A stretch of DNA of 64,000 bases from Flavobacterium sp. J27 (GTDB taxonomy: Bacteria > Bacteroidota > Bacteroidia > Flavobacteriales > Flavobacteriaceae): NCBI RefSeq assembly GCF_004303025.1, contig NZ_PJQW01000006.1, positions 134,175 through 198,174 on the forward strand. Direction: 5' to 3'. Both the position numbers and the translations under genes were made by a program. The notes beneath the pieces were generated by a model. That model was not told the origin of the DNA. It searched no databases and worked only from the letters and a program-made list of their open reading frames with translations. Positions 1 through 8,649 of this stretch are shown here, piece by piece (positions within the stretch are counted from its first letter, which is position 1; each line of letters starts with the position of its first letter).

Positions 1-197
1 TTTACCGTTTGGCTTTATTAATGCATGCTGATGGTGTTTTACACGAAAGAGAGCAAATAAAGATTAATGAAATAGGAATTAATATGGGATTAAATCCTTA
101 TGCGATGAAAAGAGTATTGCATTTGATGAAAAAATCACCCAATCGAATGATTGATGGTCAAACGTTGCTTTCAGTTTTTGCGGAGCAACACAATTAA
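1..197 (+). CDS. TerB-like protein, C-terminal part (cut by window edge)
   Basis: The reading frame is already open at the first base (frame of position 3) and ends at TAA 195-197, so this is the last ~64 residues of a gene that starts outside the window. The visible part is rich in helix and holds the motif ALLMHADGVLHEREQ followed by KINEIGINMGL, which resembles the acidic helix pairs of TerB-like (tellurite-resistance/DjlA-type) domains. Small TerB-like proteins of about 110 aa are common in Flavobacteriaceae with no known function. The TTG at position 9 is not a likely start because the frame continues upstream without a stop. Family assignment is by pattern only and moderately sure. Confidence 0.55.
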   Translation, partial: YRLALLMHADGVLHEREQIKINEIGINMGLNPYAMKRVLHLMKKSPNRMIDGQTLLSVFAEQHN

Positions 198-242
198 ACA
201 ACTGAAATTTAGTCAGTTATATTATAAAAAAATCTTAAAATC

Positions 243-296
243 AAGTCAAAATGTCTTTTAAAATTTAGTTTTTAGAGACATTTTGACTTTTTTTTA
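243..296 (+). terminator. Rho-independent terminator after the TerB-like gene
   Basis: A perfect 14-bp inverted repeat (243-256 AAGTCAAAATGTCT with 276-289) encloses a 19-nt loop and runs into an uninterrupted T tract. It separates the TerB-like gene from the heat-shock gene. Confidence 0.85.
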
Positions 297-354
297 TTTT
301 GGAATGTAATTTGAGCTTTACTGGGAAACATGTTTAATTAAAAATTTAAAAGAT

Positions 355-789
355 ATGAACTTAGTAAAAACAAATCCAAAGTTATTTTTTCCATCAGTAA
401 TGGATGATTTTTTCAAACCAGATTTTATGGGTGGAGTGCAAAGTTTTTCAAATACAATTCCAGCTGTAAATATTAAAGAAACTGAAACCGATTTTACCAT
501 TGAATTAGCCTCACCAGGATTAGACAAAGAAGATTTCAATATTGAATTGAATGAAAATGTGTTAACGATTTCTTCTGAGAAAAAATCAAACTCTGAATCT
601 AAAAATGAAAATGGAAAATACACTCGAAAAGAGTTTAGTTTTTCTTCTTTCAAACGTGCTTTTACGTTACCAGAAACTATTAAAGAAGAAGATATTAAAG
701 CAAATTATGAAAACGGTGTCTTGCATGTATCACTTCCTAAAAGAGAAGAAGCGTTACCAAAACCAAAACGTTTTATAGAAATTGGTTAA
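355..789 (+). CDS. Small heat-shock protein (Hsp20/alpha-crystallin family)
   Basis: The 144-aa product is an ATP-independent holdase chaperone of the cytoplasm. The alpha-crystallin domain spans about residues 35-130. It starts with the NIKETETDFTIELASPGLDKEDF strand pattern typical of Hsp20 proteins and ends with the diagnostic NGVLHVSLPK motif, which is the A-x-x-x-n-GVL signature. A short C-terminal tail (RFIEIG) matches the I-x-I element that docks onto neighbouring subunits. Length is normal for bacterial class A proteins. The gene stands alone between two terminators, so it has its own promoter in 297-354. I see no clear CIRCE or ROSE-type element there. The start ATG is the only reasonable one. 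Confidence 0.95.
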   Translation: MNLVKTNPKLFFPSVMDDFFKPDFMGGVQSFSNTIPAVNIKETETDFTIELASPGLDKEDFNIELNENVLTISSEKKSNSESKNENGKYTRKEFSFSSFKRAFTLPETIKEEDIKANYENGVLHVSLPKREEALPKPKRFIEIG

Positions 790-804
790 TACAATACTAA
801 TTTT

Positions 805-838
805 AAAAAAGCCTAATGTTTTGCATTAGGCTTTTTTT
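805..838. terminator. Bidirectional terminator between the heat-shock gene and the first lipoprotein operon
   Basis: Stem GCCTAATG (811-818) pairs with CATTAGGC (824-831), flanked by six A on the left and seven T on the right. It can therefore end both the plus-strand heat-shock gene and the minus-strand operon that ends at 857. Confidence 0.85.
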
Positions 839-856
839 GTAAAACCAACTCAAATT

Positions 857-1423
857 TTAATTAGGAATATTAAAGAAATCGCATATTGCTTCATAGTTCA
901 TTTTTGTGTAATCGTTTGTTCCTTTTTTATTAGCAAGTACGCCTCCTGGTATAAGAACATATCTAAATTTAGCACCTAAACTAGGACTTATTTGTTGGTC
1001 ATTAAGAGAACCACTAATTGCTTTTGCAGTAATATTAATATCTGAAGCACTAATACTTGCGCTTCCAAAACCAGCCGTAAATTGAGCCCCTCTAAAATCC
1101 AAAACGGGAAGTTGGTACACATTGCCATCCCCATAACCAGTAAAATAAACTAATAAAGTATGTGTGTTTTTGATGCTAGAAGCAGAAGGCATACTTGCAG
1201 GGAAATCGATACCCATATATTTTATAGAAGTAGAAGAGCCTGAAAAATTTGCAGGAATCCAATTGGAATAAATTACATTTGCTGTTCCTGCTGGTCCTTG
1301 AGGTCCAGTTGTGCCATCAGCACCATCTACACCATTGATACCATCTTTTCCATCTTCAGGAGAACAAGAAAAAAGACTTATTACAAGAATTAGAGACCAA
1401 AGTTTTAAAATTGTTGTTTTCAT
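857..1423 (-). CDS. Collagen-like lipoprotein, last gene of module A
   Basis: The 188-aa protein starts with a lipoprotein signal peptide ending in the lipobox LFSC (Cys 20). The mature end reads C-S-P-E-D-G, an acidic start of the kind that directs Bacteroidota lipoproteins to the cell surface. Residues about 24-46 are collagen-like Gly-X-Y triplets (GKDGINGVDGADG, then TTGPQGPAG). The remaining ~140 residues form a beta-rich globular region (YSNWIPANFSGS, FTGYGDGNVYQLP, FRYVLIPGG) of the kind found behind such stalks in many Bacteroidota proteins. It lies 21 nt downstream of the YD-type lipoprotein and closes the operon before a bidirectional terminator. Function is unknown. A surface-exposed stalked binding protein is an inference. 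Confidence 0.8.
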   Translation of the reverse strand: MKTTILKLWSLILVISLFSCSPEDGKDGINGVDGADGTTGPQGPAGTANVIYSNWIPANFSGSSTSIKYMGIDFPASMPSASSIKNTHTLLVYFTGYGDGNVYQLPVLDFRGAQFTAGFGSASISASDINITAKAISGSLNDQQISPSLGAKFRYVLIPGGVLANKKGTNDYTKMNYEAICDFFNIPN

Positions 1424-1444
1424 GTGTTTGTATTTATGTAAAGA

Positions 1445-2344
1445 TTAATTTATTTTATAGAAAAAATTTTGCGTATAATTTTCACCGTCTTCATCGGTAA
1501 TGATTACTTTAGTTGGATATCCTTCAGTATTGTATGTATATTCATACGAAGCATTACTAATTGTGCCACCAGGAGCTACAATGGTTGTATGAGTAAGATT
1601 ATTATTACTGGTCCATTGTAGTGCATAGGCCGAGATATAATTAAATTTGATGGTTTGAAATAGAGAGAAAGGATAAGAAGGATTGATATAAAAGCTACCA
1701 AAGTGAAGGTTTTTAGCAATCTTTGAGAAAGGATTTTTTTTTGTATCGTAAGTAAAAATTTGAGTTTCAATAAGATTATAGGTTGCATTATCTGAACTTG
1801 AACTGAGGTTCATTTCTGAAATATTATTTTGTGTATTATAACTAAGATTATATTTATAATATTCATTTATTGTACTACTTACGACATGAATAATAATTTT
1901 GATTATTCTATTATTAGCATCATATGTCATATTTTTTGTTTCAGTAATACTCCCGCTAAAGTAATTGGTCGTTTGATTAATTAGTCTTCCTGAAGCATCA
2001 TATTCTAGTAGTGTTTGTCCGTTTCCAGTACCATCATCAATTGAAGAAATTTGTTTTGAAGTATTGTATGTTAAAGAGGTATTGCCAATTGCGGTTACCA
2101 TACCATTTGTATTTCTAGTAATTTCATTATTGATTTTAGTTATTATACTACTAGTAGGATCCAATGTTTCGAAGCCTATTAATTTATTTTCTGAATTGTA
2201 TTGCAGTTGAAATTCATCAGATGAAAAAGAAAAGGTATAACTGCTTAAATAGGTTTCTTTTGTTGTATTGTCATCATCGTTGCTACAAGAGTAAAAACTG
2301 GCAAGCAAGATTAAAAAGACAATTGTTTTACTCATTTTTTTCAT
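1445..2344 (-). CDS. YD/RHS-like lipoprotein, module A
   Basis: The 299-aa lipoprotein has the lipobox FYSC followed by SNDDDN, an acidic +2 to +6 stretch that predicts export to the cell surface. The body is a series of short beta-hairpin repeats of YD/RHS-like character: YNSENKLIGF, YNTSKQISSI, YDASGRLINQ, YDANNRIIKI, YNTQNNISEM and YNTEGYPTKV. Each has the Y-[DN]-x-x-[GN]-[RK] pattern. Such proteins are annotated in Bacteroidota as DUF4595-like or RHS-like lipoproteins with no assigned role. Two shorter relatives occur in module B (10017-10793 and 10800-11558). It is preceded by the 51-aa protein with an 11-nt gap. An adjacent in-frame ATG at 2335 is an alternative start. Confidence 0.8.
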   Translation of the reverse strand: MKKMSKTIVFLILLASFYSCSNDDDNTTKETYLSSYTFSFSSDEFQLQYNSENKLIGFETLDPTSSIITKINNEITRNTNGMVTAIGNTSLTYNTSKQISSIDDGTGNGQTLLEYDASGRLINQTTNYFSGSITETKNMTYDANNRIIKIIIHVVSSTINEYYKYNLSYNTQNNISEMNLSSSSDNATYNLIETQIFTYDTKKNPFSKIAKNLHFGSFYINPSYPFSLFQTIKFNYISAYALQWTSNNNLTHTTIVAPGGTISNASYEYTYNTEGYPTKVIITDEDGENYTQNFFYKIN

Positions 2345-2355
2345 ATAGTTAATTT

Positions 2356-2511
2356 TTATTTTTTCTTAAAAGTTGTTTTCGTTATCAGCTTATTTTTATG
2401 AATAATATTTAATTCATATTCTCCATTTTCTAAGTGATTAATATTTAAATAAATTTTATTGGTAGCGATGTTTTCAATTTTTGCCTCATATTTTGTAGGT
2501 TTTTTAGGCAT
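2356..2511 (-). CDS. Small conserved 51-aa protein of the module family (module A copy)
   Basis: A short frame (ATG 2511, TAA 2356-2358) sits between the OmpA-like gene (9-nt gap) and the YD lipoprotein (11-nt gap). It encodes 51 residues. The central block IYLNINHLENGEYELNII followed by HKNK, then KTTFKKK, is nearly the same as in the small genes at 11555-11713 and 18551-18706, although the N-terminus (MPKKPTKYEAK) differs. Conservation across three copies is strong evidence that it is real. There is no signal peptide or membrane segment. It is basic at both ends, with a predicted beta-hairpin core. I do not recognise the family. Unlike modules B and C, this copy is in mid-operon rather than first. 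Confidence 0.8.
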   Translation of the reverse strand: MPKKPTKYEAKIENIATNKIYLNINHLENGEYELNIIHKNKLITKTTFKKK

Positions 2512-2520
2512 CTTATAACT

Positions 2521-3810
2521 TTATTTTATTACCGTAAATTCAACTCTTCTGTTTTGTTTTTTACCTTCTTCAGTATTGTTACTTGCTATTGGATTACTTT
2601 CTCCTTTTCCTTCTGTAAGCATTCTAGATTTCTCAATACCAAAATTAGTATTCAAATAAATTTTCACACTTTCAGCTCTTTGTGAGGATAATCTTTGGTT
2701 ATCAATTTCTTTGCCATCGCTATCGGTATGTCCTATAATTTTGATTTTTACAGATGGATTTTCTTTTAGCGCATTACCTAAATCAGATAAAACAGTTTTA
2801 CTAGTATTTTTAATGGTAGCTTTATTTGAGTCAAAAAGAATTTCATTGGTTGAAAAAGTACCTGTCTCAATAAGTTTATGACGTGTATCTGCACCTGCTT
2901 CAGCTAATTTTAAATTAGAGATATAATACTTGTCTTCAGGATTGCCATAAGTATGCATGTAAAAAACAATATTGTTATAAGTGGTTTCTTGGAAAGCATT
3001 AGGTAAATCCCAAATTTTCTCTCCATTGACATACACTCGAAGCCTGTTTTTTTGTCTCCAAAATTGTACCTTAGCTGTGTTCAGATTGTGGTTAAAAGAT
3101 TTTAAGTCAACATTGTTTTCCATTAAAAGCGCATGATTTGTAATTACTTTGAAACCAGAAACCCCCATTTTTCTGCTACCTGCTCCTTGTGGGTGAAGAC
3201 TCACAATAACTCCTTCTTTGCCACTTTTAAAATCGCCCCATTGTGTATAATCGGTTTTCTTTTGAGAAGCAACAAATGCAATATTTAAGCCACTTGAGTA
3301 GAATGAAAAATTTTCTGTAGTGTAAATATCCACTTCAAAAGTGCAATTTTCAGGAAGTTTTGAAAAATGAATAGGAGTGTAGTTGCCTTTGTCGTTTAAT
3401 TTGAGCCATTTTTCATTAGAGTCGGAAAAAGTTACTATTTCACCACTACTATTAGTGTACCAATTTACTGGAAAGTCGCCAATAGCATCTTGATTAAAAT
3501 TTTCTGTTGCGATTATTTTTGTACCAGCCACAAAATCTTTGGCACTCGTAATGGTTGTTTTTTTACTTTCAGTTTTTGAATTGGTTTCTTCATTTTGAGA
3601 ATCGTTTCCTTTTGTTTTTTTATCTTTCTTTTTCTTTTTTTCAAAAACTTTATCAATAGATTGATCTGTAGTTTCTTCCGATTTCTTTTCCACACGTCTT
3701 TCTACGGTGCGTTCTGCCGCTTTTTCCGCTTTTTCACTCAATTTTTTAAAGAATTGTGCGTTCGATTGGGTTACCAATAACAGTAAACCTAAAGTTAGTA
3801 TTGTTTTCAT
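2521..3810 (-). CDS. OmpA-family outer-membrane protein with AERTVER segment, module A
   Basis: The 429-aa protein has a cleavable signal peptide (about residues 1-18, ending SNA-Q). Next is a charged helical segment, KLSEKAEKAAERTVERR, shared with the proteins at 8650 and 16054, then a Lys/Glu/Ser-rich linker. A beta-sandwich-like middle domain follows (about 90-305, FEVDIYTTENFSFY and RLRVYVNGEKIWDLP, similar to LamG-type folds). The C-terminal OmpA domain (about 320-429) has the peptidoglycan-binding signature GHTDSDG, N-x-x-LS-x-x-RA, GKGESNP and NRRVEF. It should anchor to the cell wall from the periplasm. It is the most divergent of the three paralogues. The upstream lipoprotein ends 20 nt before its start. 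Confidence 0.9.
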   Translation of the reverse strand: MKTILTLGLLLLVTQSNAQFFKKLSEKAEKAAERTVERRVEKKSEETTDQSIDKVFEKKKKKDKKTKGNDSQNEETNSKTESKKTTITSAKDFVAGTKIIATENFNQDAIGDFPVNWYTNSSGEIVTFSDSNEKWLKLNDKGNYTPIHFSKLPENCTFEVDIYTTENFSFYSSGLNIAFVASQKKTDYTQWGDFKSGKEGVIVSLHPQGAGSRKMGVSGFKVITNHALLMENNVDLKSFNHNLNTAKVQFWRQKNRLRVYVNGEKIWDLPNAFQETTYNNIVFYMHTYGNPEDKYYISNLKLAEAGADTRHKLIETGTFSTNEILFDSNKATIKNTSKTVLSDLGNALKENPSVKIKIIGHTDSDGKEIDNQRLSSQRAESVKIYLNTNFGIEKSRMLTEGKGESNPIASNNTEEGKKQNRRVEFTVIK

Positions 3811-3830
3811 AAAAGATGTTTTTAATGGTT

Positions 3831-4313
3831 TTAAGAACCTGCTAGAAGAGCTTTAAATGAACCTTGAGTTATATTTTTTTGAGGTAAGCCACAATCGTCT
3901 GTATTACCAGCAGAAAAAGTAAATGTTCCAGCAATTTCATTAGAAGAAATAGCAGTAATGGTTAAAGTACCCGAAGTACCACAAATTCCAGATTGATACA
4001 CAACTACATCATTTTCATAGCTTAGTACGATAGTATTAGCGGTTGTGGTAGGAATTGTATAGGTTCCAACACCAATGCTATTATTTATTTTTAATTGAAA
4101 TTTATGAATGCCTTGTACACAGGCTATTGTAATTGTATTTCCTGTTTTAGAAGCACCAAATTCGGGTATGGTTGCAGAAAAAGAGTTACCATCTATTTTT
4201 GTTTTAAAAAAATATCCTTCTGGAATGGTTGTGCTTGCATCATCGTCACTACTACAAGAGAATAGAGTTACTATAAAAAGTAGCATAATACATGTTTTAA
4301 TACTTGTTTTCAT
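3831..4313 (-). CDS. Short lipoprotein (DUF6252-like), first structural gene of module A
   Basis: The 160-aa protein has a signal peptide ending in the lipobox LFSC and a mature start SSDDDA, predicting surface export. The body (FFKTKIDGNSFSA, TGNTITIACVQG, GTYTIP, SGTLTITAISSNEIAGTFTFSAGN, ITQGSFKA) follows the pattern of DUF6252-type lipoproteins of Bacteroidota: one small beta-sandwich domain with a final G-x-F strand. Three cysteines in the mature part could form a disulfide. It is the first gene behind the two-box promoter at 4340-4405, so it should be the first target of the neighbouring regulator. The function is unknown and the family call is moderately sure. Confidence 0.75.
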   Translation of the reverse strand: MKTSIKTCIMLLFIVTLFSCSSDDDASTTIPEGYFFKTKIDGNSFSATIPEFGASKTGNTITIACVQGIHKFQLKINNSIGVGTYTIPTTTANTIVLSYENDVVVYQSGICGTSGTLTITAISSNEIAGTFTFSAGNTDDCGLPQKNITQGSFKALLAGS

Positions 4314-4339
4314 ATGTTTTTTGTTTTAATTGAATAAGA

Positions 4340-4405
4340 CAAATTTGAACATAATCAAACTAAGACAATAGGAGTATTGTAACAAGGGTTATGACATATG
4401 TAACA
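4340..4405 (-). promoter_or_regulatory. Promoter and two-box operator of the module A structural operon
   Basis: Two direct copies of [A/T]TGTAACA (4377-4384 TTGTAACA and 4398-4405 ATGTAACA, as read on the plus strand) start exactly 21 bp apart. Read on the transcribed minus strand, the -7-like octamer CAAATTTG (one base off TAnnTTTG) begins 30 bp downstream of the proximal box (4347 to 4340). The lipoprotein ATG follows 26 nt later. Modules B and C have the same layout with exact -7 matches. Confidence 0.7.
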
Positions 4406-4445
4406 AGTTATTTAAAGTCAATAAAATAAGAGGTTATAAGGTGAA

Positions 4446-7346
4446 TTATGAGTTTTTTTCAATATATTCTGAAGGAGTACAATGGTACATTTCTTTAAAA
4501 CATTTTGAGAAATACGACATATCATTAAAACCAACAGAATACGCAATTTCAGAAATATTGCCATTGCCTTTTTTAAGTAATTCTACAGCTGTTTTTAGCC
4601 TTTCCGTTCTTAAAAATTCGGTAGCACTTACACCTAATAAGGTTTTTAATTTTCGATGTAATTGCATGCGACTCATACCTACAGCTGAGGCAAAATTATC
4701 AGAAGTAAAATCTGAGTTGGGCACTTCTTTATGTAAAATTTCTTGTAATTTTTCTAAGAATTTTTCATCTATCGAATTAATAACAATATCAACAGGTTTT
4801 AAAACGAGTTCCTGACTGTATCGTTCTTGTAATTTTTTTCTTTCAGTAATAAGTTGGGTAACCGTAAGTTTTATAATTTCATGACGGAAAGGTTTCGTAA
4901 GGAAAGCATCTGCTGTGCTTTGTAATCCTTCCAAATGGGCTTCTTCTGCTGTTTTTGCAGTTAGTAATACTACGGGAATAAAAGAAGTGAGTTCGTTTGA
5001 TTTTATCGCCTTGGTAAACTCATAACCGTTCATTTTGGGCATCATAATATCAGAAATGATACAATCTGGGATTTCTTTTTTGGCCATTTTTAAGGCTTTT
5101 TCACCATCTCCTGCTTCCAATATTTGAAAATTCTCTTTTAGGATATCTTTCAGTACAGAACGTATTTCTGAGTTGTCATCTGCAATTAATACTATAGGTA
5201 AATCATTCTCTGTAGTTTGATTTTCTATACTAGGCGTGTTTTCTTTCGTTACTACAATTGCATTTGCTGGAAATTTTTCAAGAGGTAGTAAAATGGTAAA
5301 TTGGAGCTTTTGATTACTAACTTGAGTAAGAATTTCACCTTCATATAATTCGACTAATTCTTTTACCAATGCCAATCCGATGCCTGCTCCTTTTTCACTT
5401 TCATTCTTTTGATAAAAACGTTCAAAAAGTTGGTTGATTTCCTCTTTTTTAATGGAAACACCAGCGTTTGATATTGTTAATTTTAGTTTTTTATTTTCAA
5501 TAGACGAATAAAATTCAATTTTTTGCCCAGTTGGTGTGTATTTAAAGGCGTTAGACAGAATATTAGTTACAATTTTTTCGACTACATCTTTATCAAAATA
5601 ATGATTAGTCGTATTTTTTTCAATATTAATTTCAAAATTGATGTTGTTTTCCTTGGCTTGAAAGTCAAATGGTTCTGTTATAGAATGTAAGAACGAGCTA
5701 CTATTTCCTTCTTTGAGTATCAATTTTAATTTTCCGCTATCAATTTTTGAAAGGGCTAATAATTGGTCGACTAATTCAAGCATTCGGTTAGCGTTTCTAT
5801 CAATAAGTTGTAGTTGCTTTTTTTCGTCTTCATTTGAAATTACTTTTTGAAGATTTTGTACTGGACTTTTAATTAAAGTAAGTGGTGTTCTGAACTCATG
5901 AGAAATATTGGCAAAAAACTTAGATTTTAGTACATTTAATTCTTTGATCTTTCGAGCCGTTTTTAGTTGGTTTCTATAAACAAAAAATAAAGAAAAACCA
6001 GTTAAAAAAAGTAAACTGGCTAAAGCAATGTAGATGTATTTTTGTTTTTGAGCAAGTTTGTTTTCTGTAGAGAGCAGTTTAATTTCTTGTTCTTTTTTTT
6101 CAGTTTGAAATTTAGTTTCTAATTCTGCGATACTAATATTTGTTTTTTCGTCTACAATACTATCTCTATAAAGGTGATATTTTTTTTGAGATTCAAACGC
6201 GGCCTTATAATTGTTTTGTAAAGTATACACTTTAGTTAGGTTTTTGTAAACCTCGGAAATATTGGTTTTGCTATGAATGGCTTCACTAATTTTTAAAGCT
6301 TTGTTATAATAACTAATGGCTTCCTCTGAATTTTTTTTCAACGCAACCAAATGCATGCCAATAGCGATATATCGAAGTGCTAAAGATGCGGGATTATTAT
6401 TTTTTTCTTCCAAAATTTTTACCGCTTTTTTTTCAAATTCAAGAGCTAATTCTCTATTTTCTGCATCACTGGCTATCAATGCAGACGTAATATAGGCTTG
6501 TACAATACGATCTTCATTTTTTGATTCTTCAGCATACGTAACGCATAATTCTTGGTACTTTTTAGCTTCTTTTGGATTGATTAAACGGTATAACTGACTT
6601 ATATTGCAATATCCTAGTGCCAAATCATTGATGTCGCCATGTTTTTCTCTGTAATAAATAGATTTTTTAGCATATTCAATTGTTTTATCATTGTCTTTTA
6701 AACGATAATAAACTAGAGATAAATTGTTGTAAACGACTGCTAATTCTCCATAATTTAATTCTGGAAGGCTTTCATATATTTTAATCGATTGTATTAAACA
6801 ATTAGTTTGATTAATTAAATCGTCTTTTAAGCCATAGGTATAACCAAAATCATTATAGGCTAGAGCTGCATAATACGATGGATGTTGGTTAAAATAATTT
6901 TGGGTACAAACTTGAAATAAGTCTATCGCTTCCTCTAATTTATTTTGGTACATTTTTATTTGTGCAGCATGTAAGGTTGCATGAGCGATAAGCAAAGGAT
7001 TATTTAGTTTTTTACCAATTGCAGTTACTTTTTTATTAATAACTTCGGCTTGATCTAACTCATCATAATCGATAAAAATTTCTTCTTTTTTAAGTAAAGC
7101 ATGTGCATATCCTTTTTCATATTTTTTTTCTTGTGCTAATTTTTCGGCTTTATTAGCATAAAAAACAGCAGAATCGTATTCAGCAAGGTTATGGAAACTT
7201 TCTGCTTTTTGTATATAGCTAAATATGGTTATAGAATCTTTTTTTGAAAATGTTTGCGCATAAAGTGTAGTTGGTACAACTAATAATAAGCTGGATAAAA
7301 AGAAATAACTGCTTGAAACAGCGTTTTTTAGTTGTTTTTTTTTCAT
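4446..7346 (-). CDS. Hybrid two-component regulator (TPR sensor kinase-REC-AraC), module A
   Basis: The 966-aa one-protein signalling system has a signal peptide (about 1-31), a periplasmic TPR-repeat region (about 40-400), a short coiled coil, one membrane span (about 437-456), HisKA with the H-box FANISHEFRTP (His 483), a HATPase domain (N-box KIVTNILSNAFKYT; G2 box GAGIGLALVKEL), a receiver domain (DD near 723, phospho-acceptor Asp 766 in SDIMMP, Thr in LLTAK, Lys in LTKPF) and a C-terminal AraC HTH (about 880-966). It differs from classical hybrid two-component systems of glycan loci, which sense through Reg_prop/Y_Y_Y propellers. The G1 box reads NAGVS instead of DxGxG. Its likely target is the operon starting 132 bp downstream. 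No hairpin terminator is visible after it. Confidence 0.93.
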   Translation of the reverse strand: MKKKQLKNAVSSSYFFLSSLLLVVPTTLYAQTFSKKDSITIFSYIQKAESFHNLAEYDSAVFYANKAEKLAQEKKYEKGYAHALLKKEEIFIDYDELDQAEVINKKVTAIGKKLNNPLLIAHATLHAAQIKMYQNKLEEAIDLFQVCTQNYFNQHPSYYAALAYNDFGYTYGLKDDLINQTNCLIQSIKIYESLPELNYGELAVVYNNLSLVYYRLKDNDKTIEYAKKSIYYREKHGDINDLALGYCNISQLYRLINPKEAKKYQELCVTYAEESKNEDRIVQAYITSALIASDAENRELALEFEKKAVKILEEKNNNPASLALRYIAIGMHLVALKKNSEEAISYYNKALKISEAIHSKTNISEVYKNLTKVYTLQNNYKAAFESQKKYHLYRDSIVDEKTNISIAELETKFQTEKKEQEIKLLSTENKLAQKQKYIYIALASLLFLTGFSLFFVYRNQLKTARKIKELNVLKSKFFANISHEFRTPLTLIKSPVQNLQKVISNEDEKKQLQLIDRNANRMLELVDQLLALSKIDSGKLKLILKEGNSSSFLHSITEPFDFQAKENNINFEINIEKNTTNHYFDKDVVEKIVTNILSNAFKYTPTGQKIEFYSSIENKKLKLTISNAGVSIKKEEINQLFERFYQKNESEKGAGIGLALVKELVELYEGEILTQVSNQKLQFTILLPLEKFPANAIVVTKENTPSIENQTTENDLPIVLIADDNSEIRSVLKDILKENFQILEAGDGEKALKMAKKEIPDCIISDIMMPKMNGYEFTKAIKSNELTSFIPVVLLTAKTAEEAHLEGLQSTADAFLTKPFRHEIIKLTVTQLITERKKLQERYSQELVLKPVDIVINSIDEKFLEKLQEILHKEVPNSDFTSDNFASAVGMSRMQLHRKLKTLLGVSATEFLRTERLKTAVELLKKGNGNISEIAYSVGFNDMSYFSKCFKEMYHCTPSEYIEKNS

Positions 7347-7375
7347 GGTTTGATTGCTTATGATGTAAATTTAGA

Positions 7376-7433
7376 CAATTATAATAAGAAAAAACTTTTT
7401 TTTATAAGAGTATTGTAACATAGTGTGTTACAT
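7376..7433 (-). promoter_or_regulatory. Palindromic TGTAACA site and promoter of the module A regulator
   Basis: TTGTAACA (7413-7420) faces TGTTACA (7426-7432), giving an inverted repeat with a 5-bp gap. On the minus strand the octamer TATAATTG (7383 to 7376) starts exactly 30 bp from the box, and the ATG lies 29 nt further. The same box-to-octamer layout stands before the other two regulator genes, which suggests autoregulation. Confidence 0.6.
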
Positions 7434-7459
7434 AACTTTTGAAAGGGTTTATAAAAGTA

Positions 7460-7510
7460 AAAAGTACAAAAAACAAAACCGCTTATTTATGGTTTGTTTT
7501 TGTACTTTTA
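7460..7510 (-). terminator. Terminator of the module B structural operon
   Basis: A long inverted repeat (AAAGTACAAAAAACAAAACC at 7461-7480 with 7491-7508) has a 10-nt loop. Read on the minus strand it is followed by T-rich sequence. It lies just past the stop of the 369-aa gene. Confidence 0.75.
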
Positions 7511-7531
7511 AAATAATTTGTAACAGTAAGT

Positions 7532-8641
7532 TTACTTCACGGGAGGCATCATTTGCGTAGCTAGTTCTTGTGCTCTAGAAGCAATTTCATCTTGAACTTC
7601 TTTAATTCTTTTTTCATAATTTTTTCTACAATCGCTTCCTGTTTGATGCGGTGGACAATTTTTTCTAGCCGTTCTTAATTGGGTTATTTCATCTTGTTTT
7701 CCTTTCAACCAATTGACAATGTTTTCGGTTTTGGCTTGACCTGAAGGCAAATAAAAATCAAAAGAAATTACTTTGTAGCCGTCTGTATTAATTCCCCACT
7801 CTTCAATTTGTTCTAAATGGGTTAATTTAGAAAGACCCTCTTCAAATTCGGTTATGGCTAAGAATTTTTGTCTTTTTTCTAATACATCTTTAAAAATTCC
7901 TACACCAAATCCCATTAAGGGAATACCAGTAGGAATTTGAGCTTCTTCTTTGGCAAACCAAAATGTGATTCGTTTTTGCGAACCATTATTATCAGTAAAA
8001 GTACCTCTGTAAGGTTCTAGCGGACTATTATTGGTTACCGTATTTGCATTCGCTTTGGCACTATTTAAGACTTCTAGACTTTTGCTATAATTATCGGTAA
8101 AAACATTTGAAAAAGTAAAACCAGAAGGTACTTTAATACAAATTTTTCCTTGTTCCTGATGTTCTACAAAAGCATACCAATCGTTTTGTGCATTGCGAAT
8201 AAGAAAGTCAATTTTATATTGTTGTACATACGGATTGTTTTTTAAAGGTTGGAACAAGTCGTTGTTTTCAATATCTGTTCCGTGGATGTACATAGAGTTA
8301 TCATTACTATTTACTTTATACGTGAAATTTCCTGATTTATTGTTGATGGAAATATATTGTTCTATTTCATAATCAAATTTAAAAATCCCTTTTGGTTCGA
8401 GAGGATTAATGGCAATTTTAGCTTTTAAATCAAAATATTTAGAATCATCAAAAGGAACACCCTGCTCGATAGTTGGTATCGATTGTTGTTTACCATCATA
8501 ATTCCATACTACTTTCATTTCGTGTTGTAAATGAAGAGGAACATCTGTAGGAATTTCAAAAGGATTTGGAATAACACCTGTAACCATTCCTAATGCGGCT
8601 GTTGCACCTAAACCGAGTATAATTTTGACAGCTAATTTCAT
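7532..8641 (-). CDS. Secreted or membrane-anchored protein of unknown function, last gene of module B
   Basis: The 369-aa protein starts with a hydrophobic segment of about 22 residues (KLAVKIILGLGATAALGMVTG) that is either an uncleaved anchor or a signal peptide. The rest is mostly beta (FDLKAKIAINPLEPKG, NFTYKVNSNDNSMYI, GFTFSNVF). It ends in an amphipathic helical stretch with paired cysteines (CPPHQTGSDC) and a coiled-coil-like KRIKEVQDEIASRAQEL. I do not recognise a family. It sits 8 nt behind the OmpA-like gene, the same position that the 427-aa gene has in module C. Both combine a beta-rich N-terminal part with a helical cysteine-containing end, so they may be distant homologues. Confidence 0.75.
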   Translation of the reverse strand: MKLAVKIILGLGATAALGMVTGVIPNPFEIPTDVPLHLQHEMKVVWNYDGKQQSIPTIEQGVPFDDSKYFDLKAKIAINPLEPKGIFKFDYEIEQYISINNKSGNFTYKVNSNDNSMYIHGTDIENNDLFQPLKNNPYVQQYKIDFLIRNAQNDWYAFVEHQEQGKICIKVPSGFTFSNVFTDNYSKSLEVLNSAKANANTVTNNSPLEPYRGTFTDNNGSQKRITFWFAKEEAQIPTGIPLMGFGVGIFKDVLEKRQKFLAITEFEEGLSKLTHLEQIEEWGINTDGYKVISFDFYLPSGQAKTENIVNWLKGKQDEITQLRTARKNCPPHQTGSDCRKNYEKRIKEVQDEIASRAQELATQMMPPVK

Positions 8642-8649
8642 TTCAAGTA

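Noticed and set aside
4314..4445. Terminator after the module A regulator
   Set aside because: I looked for a hairpin like those after regulators B and C and saw none, so read-through into the lipoprotein operon is possible. No feature was called.
7518..7525. Additional TTGTAACA box
   Set aside because: A single copy just past the module B stop codon, beyond the terminator, with no second box and no -7 element at 30 bp. Probably chance.
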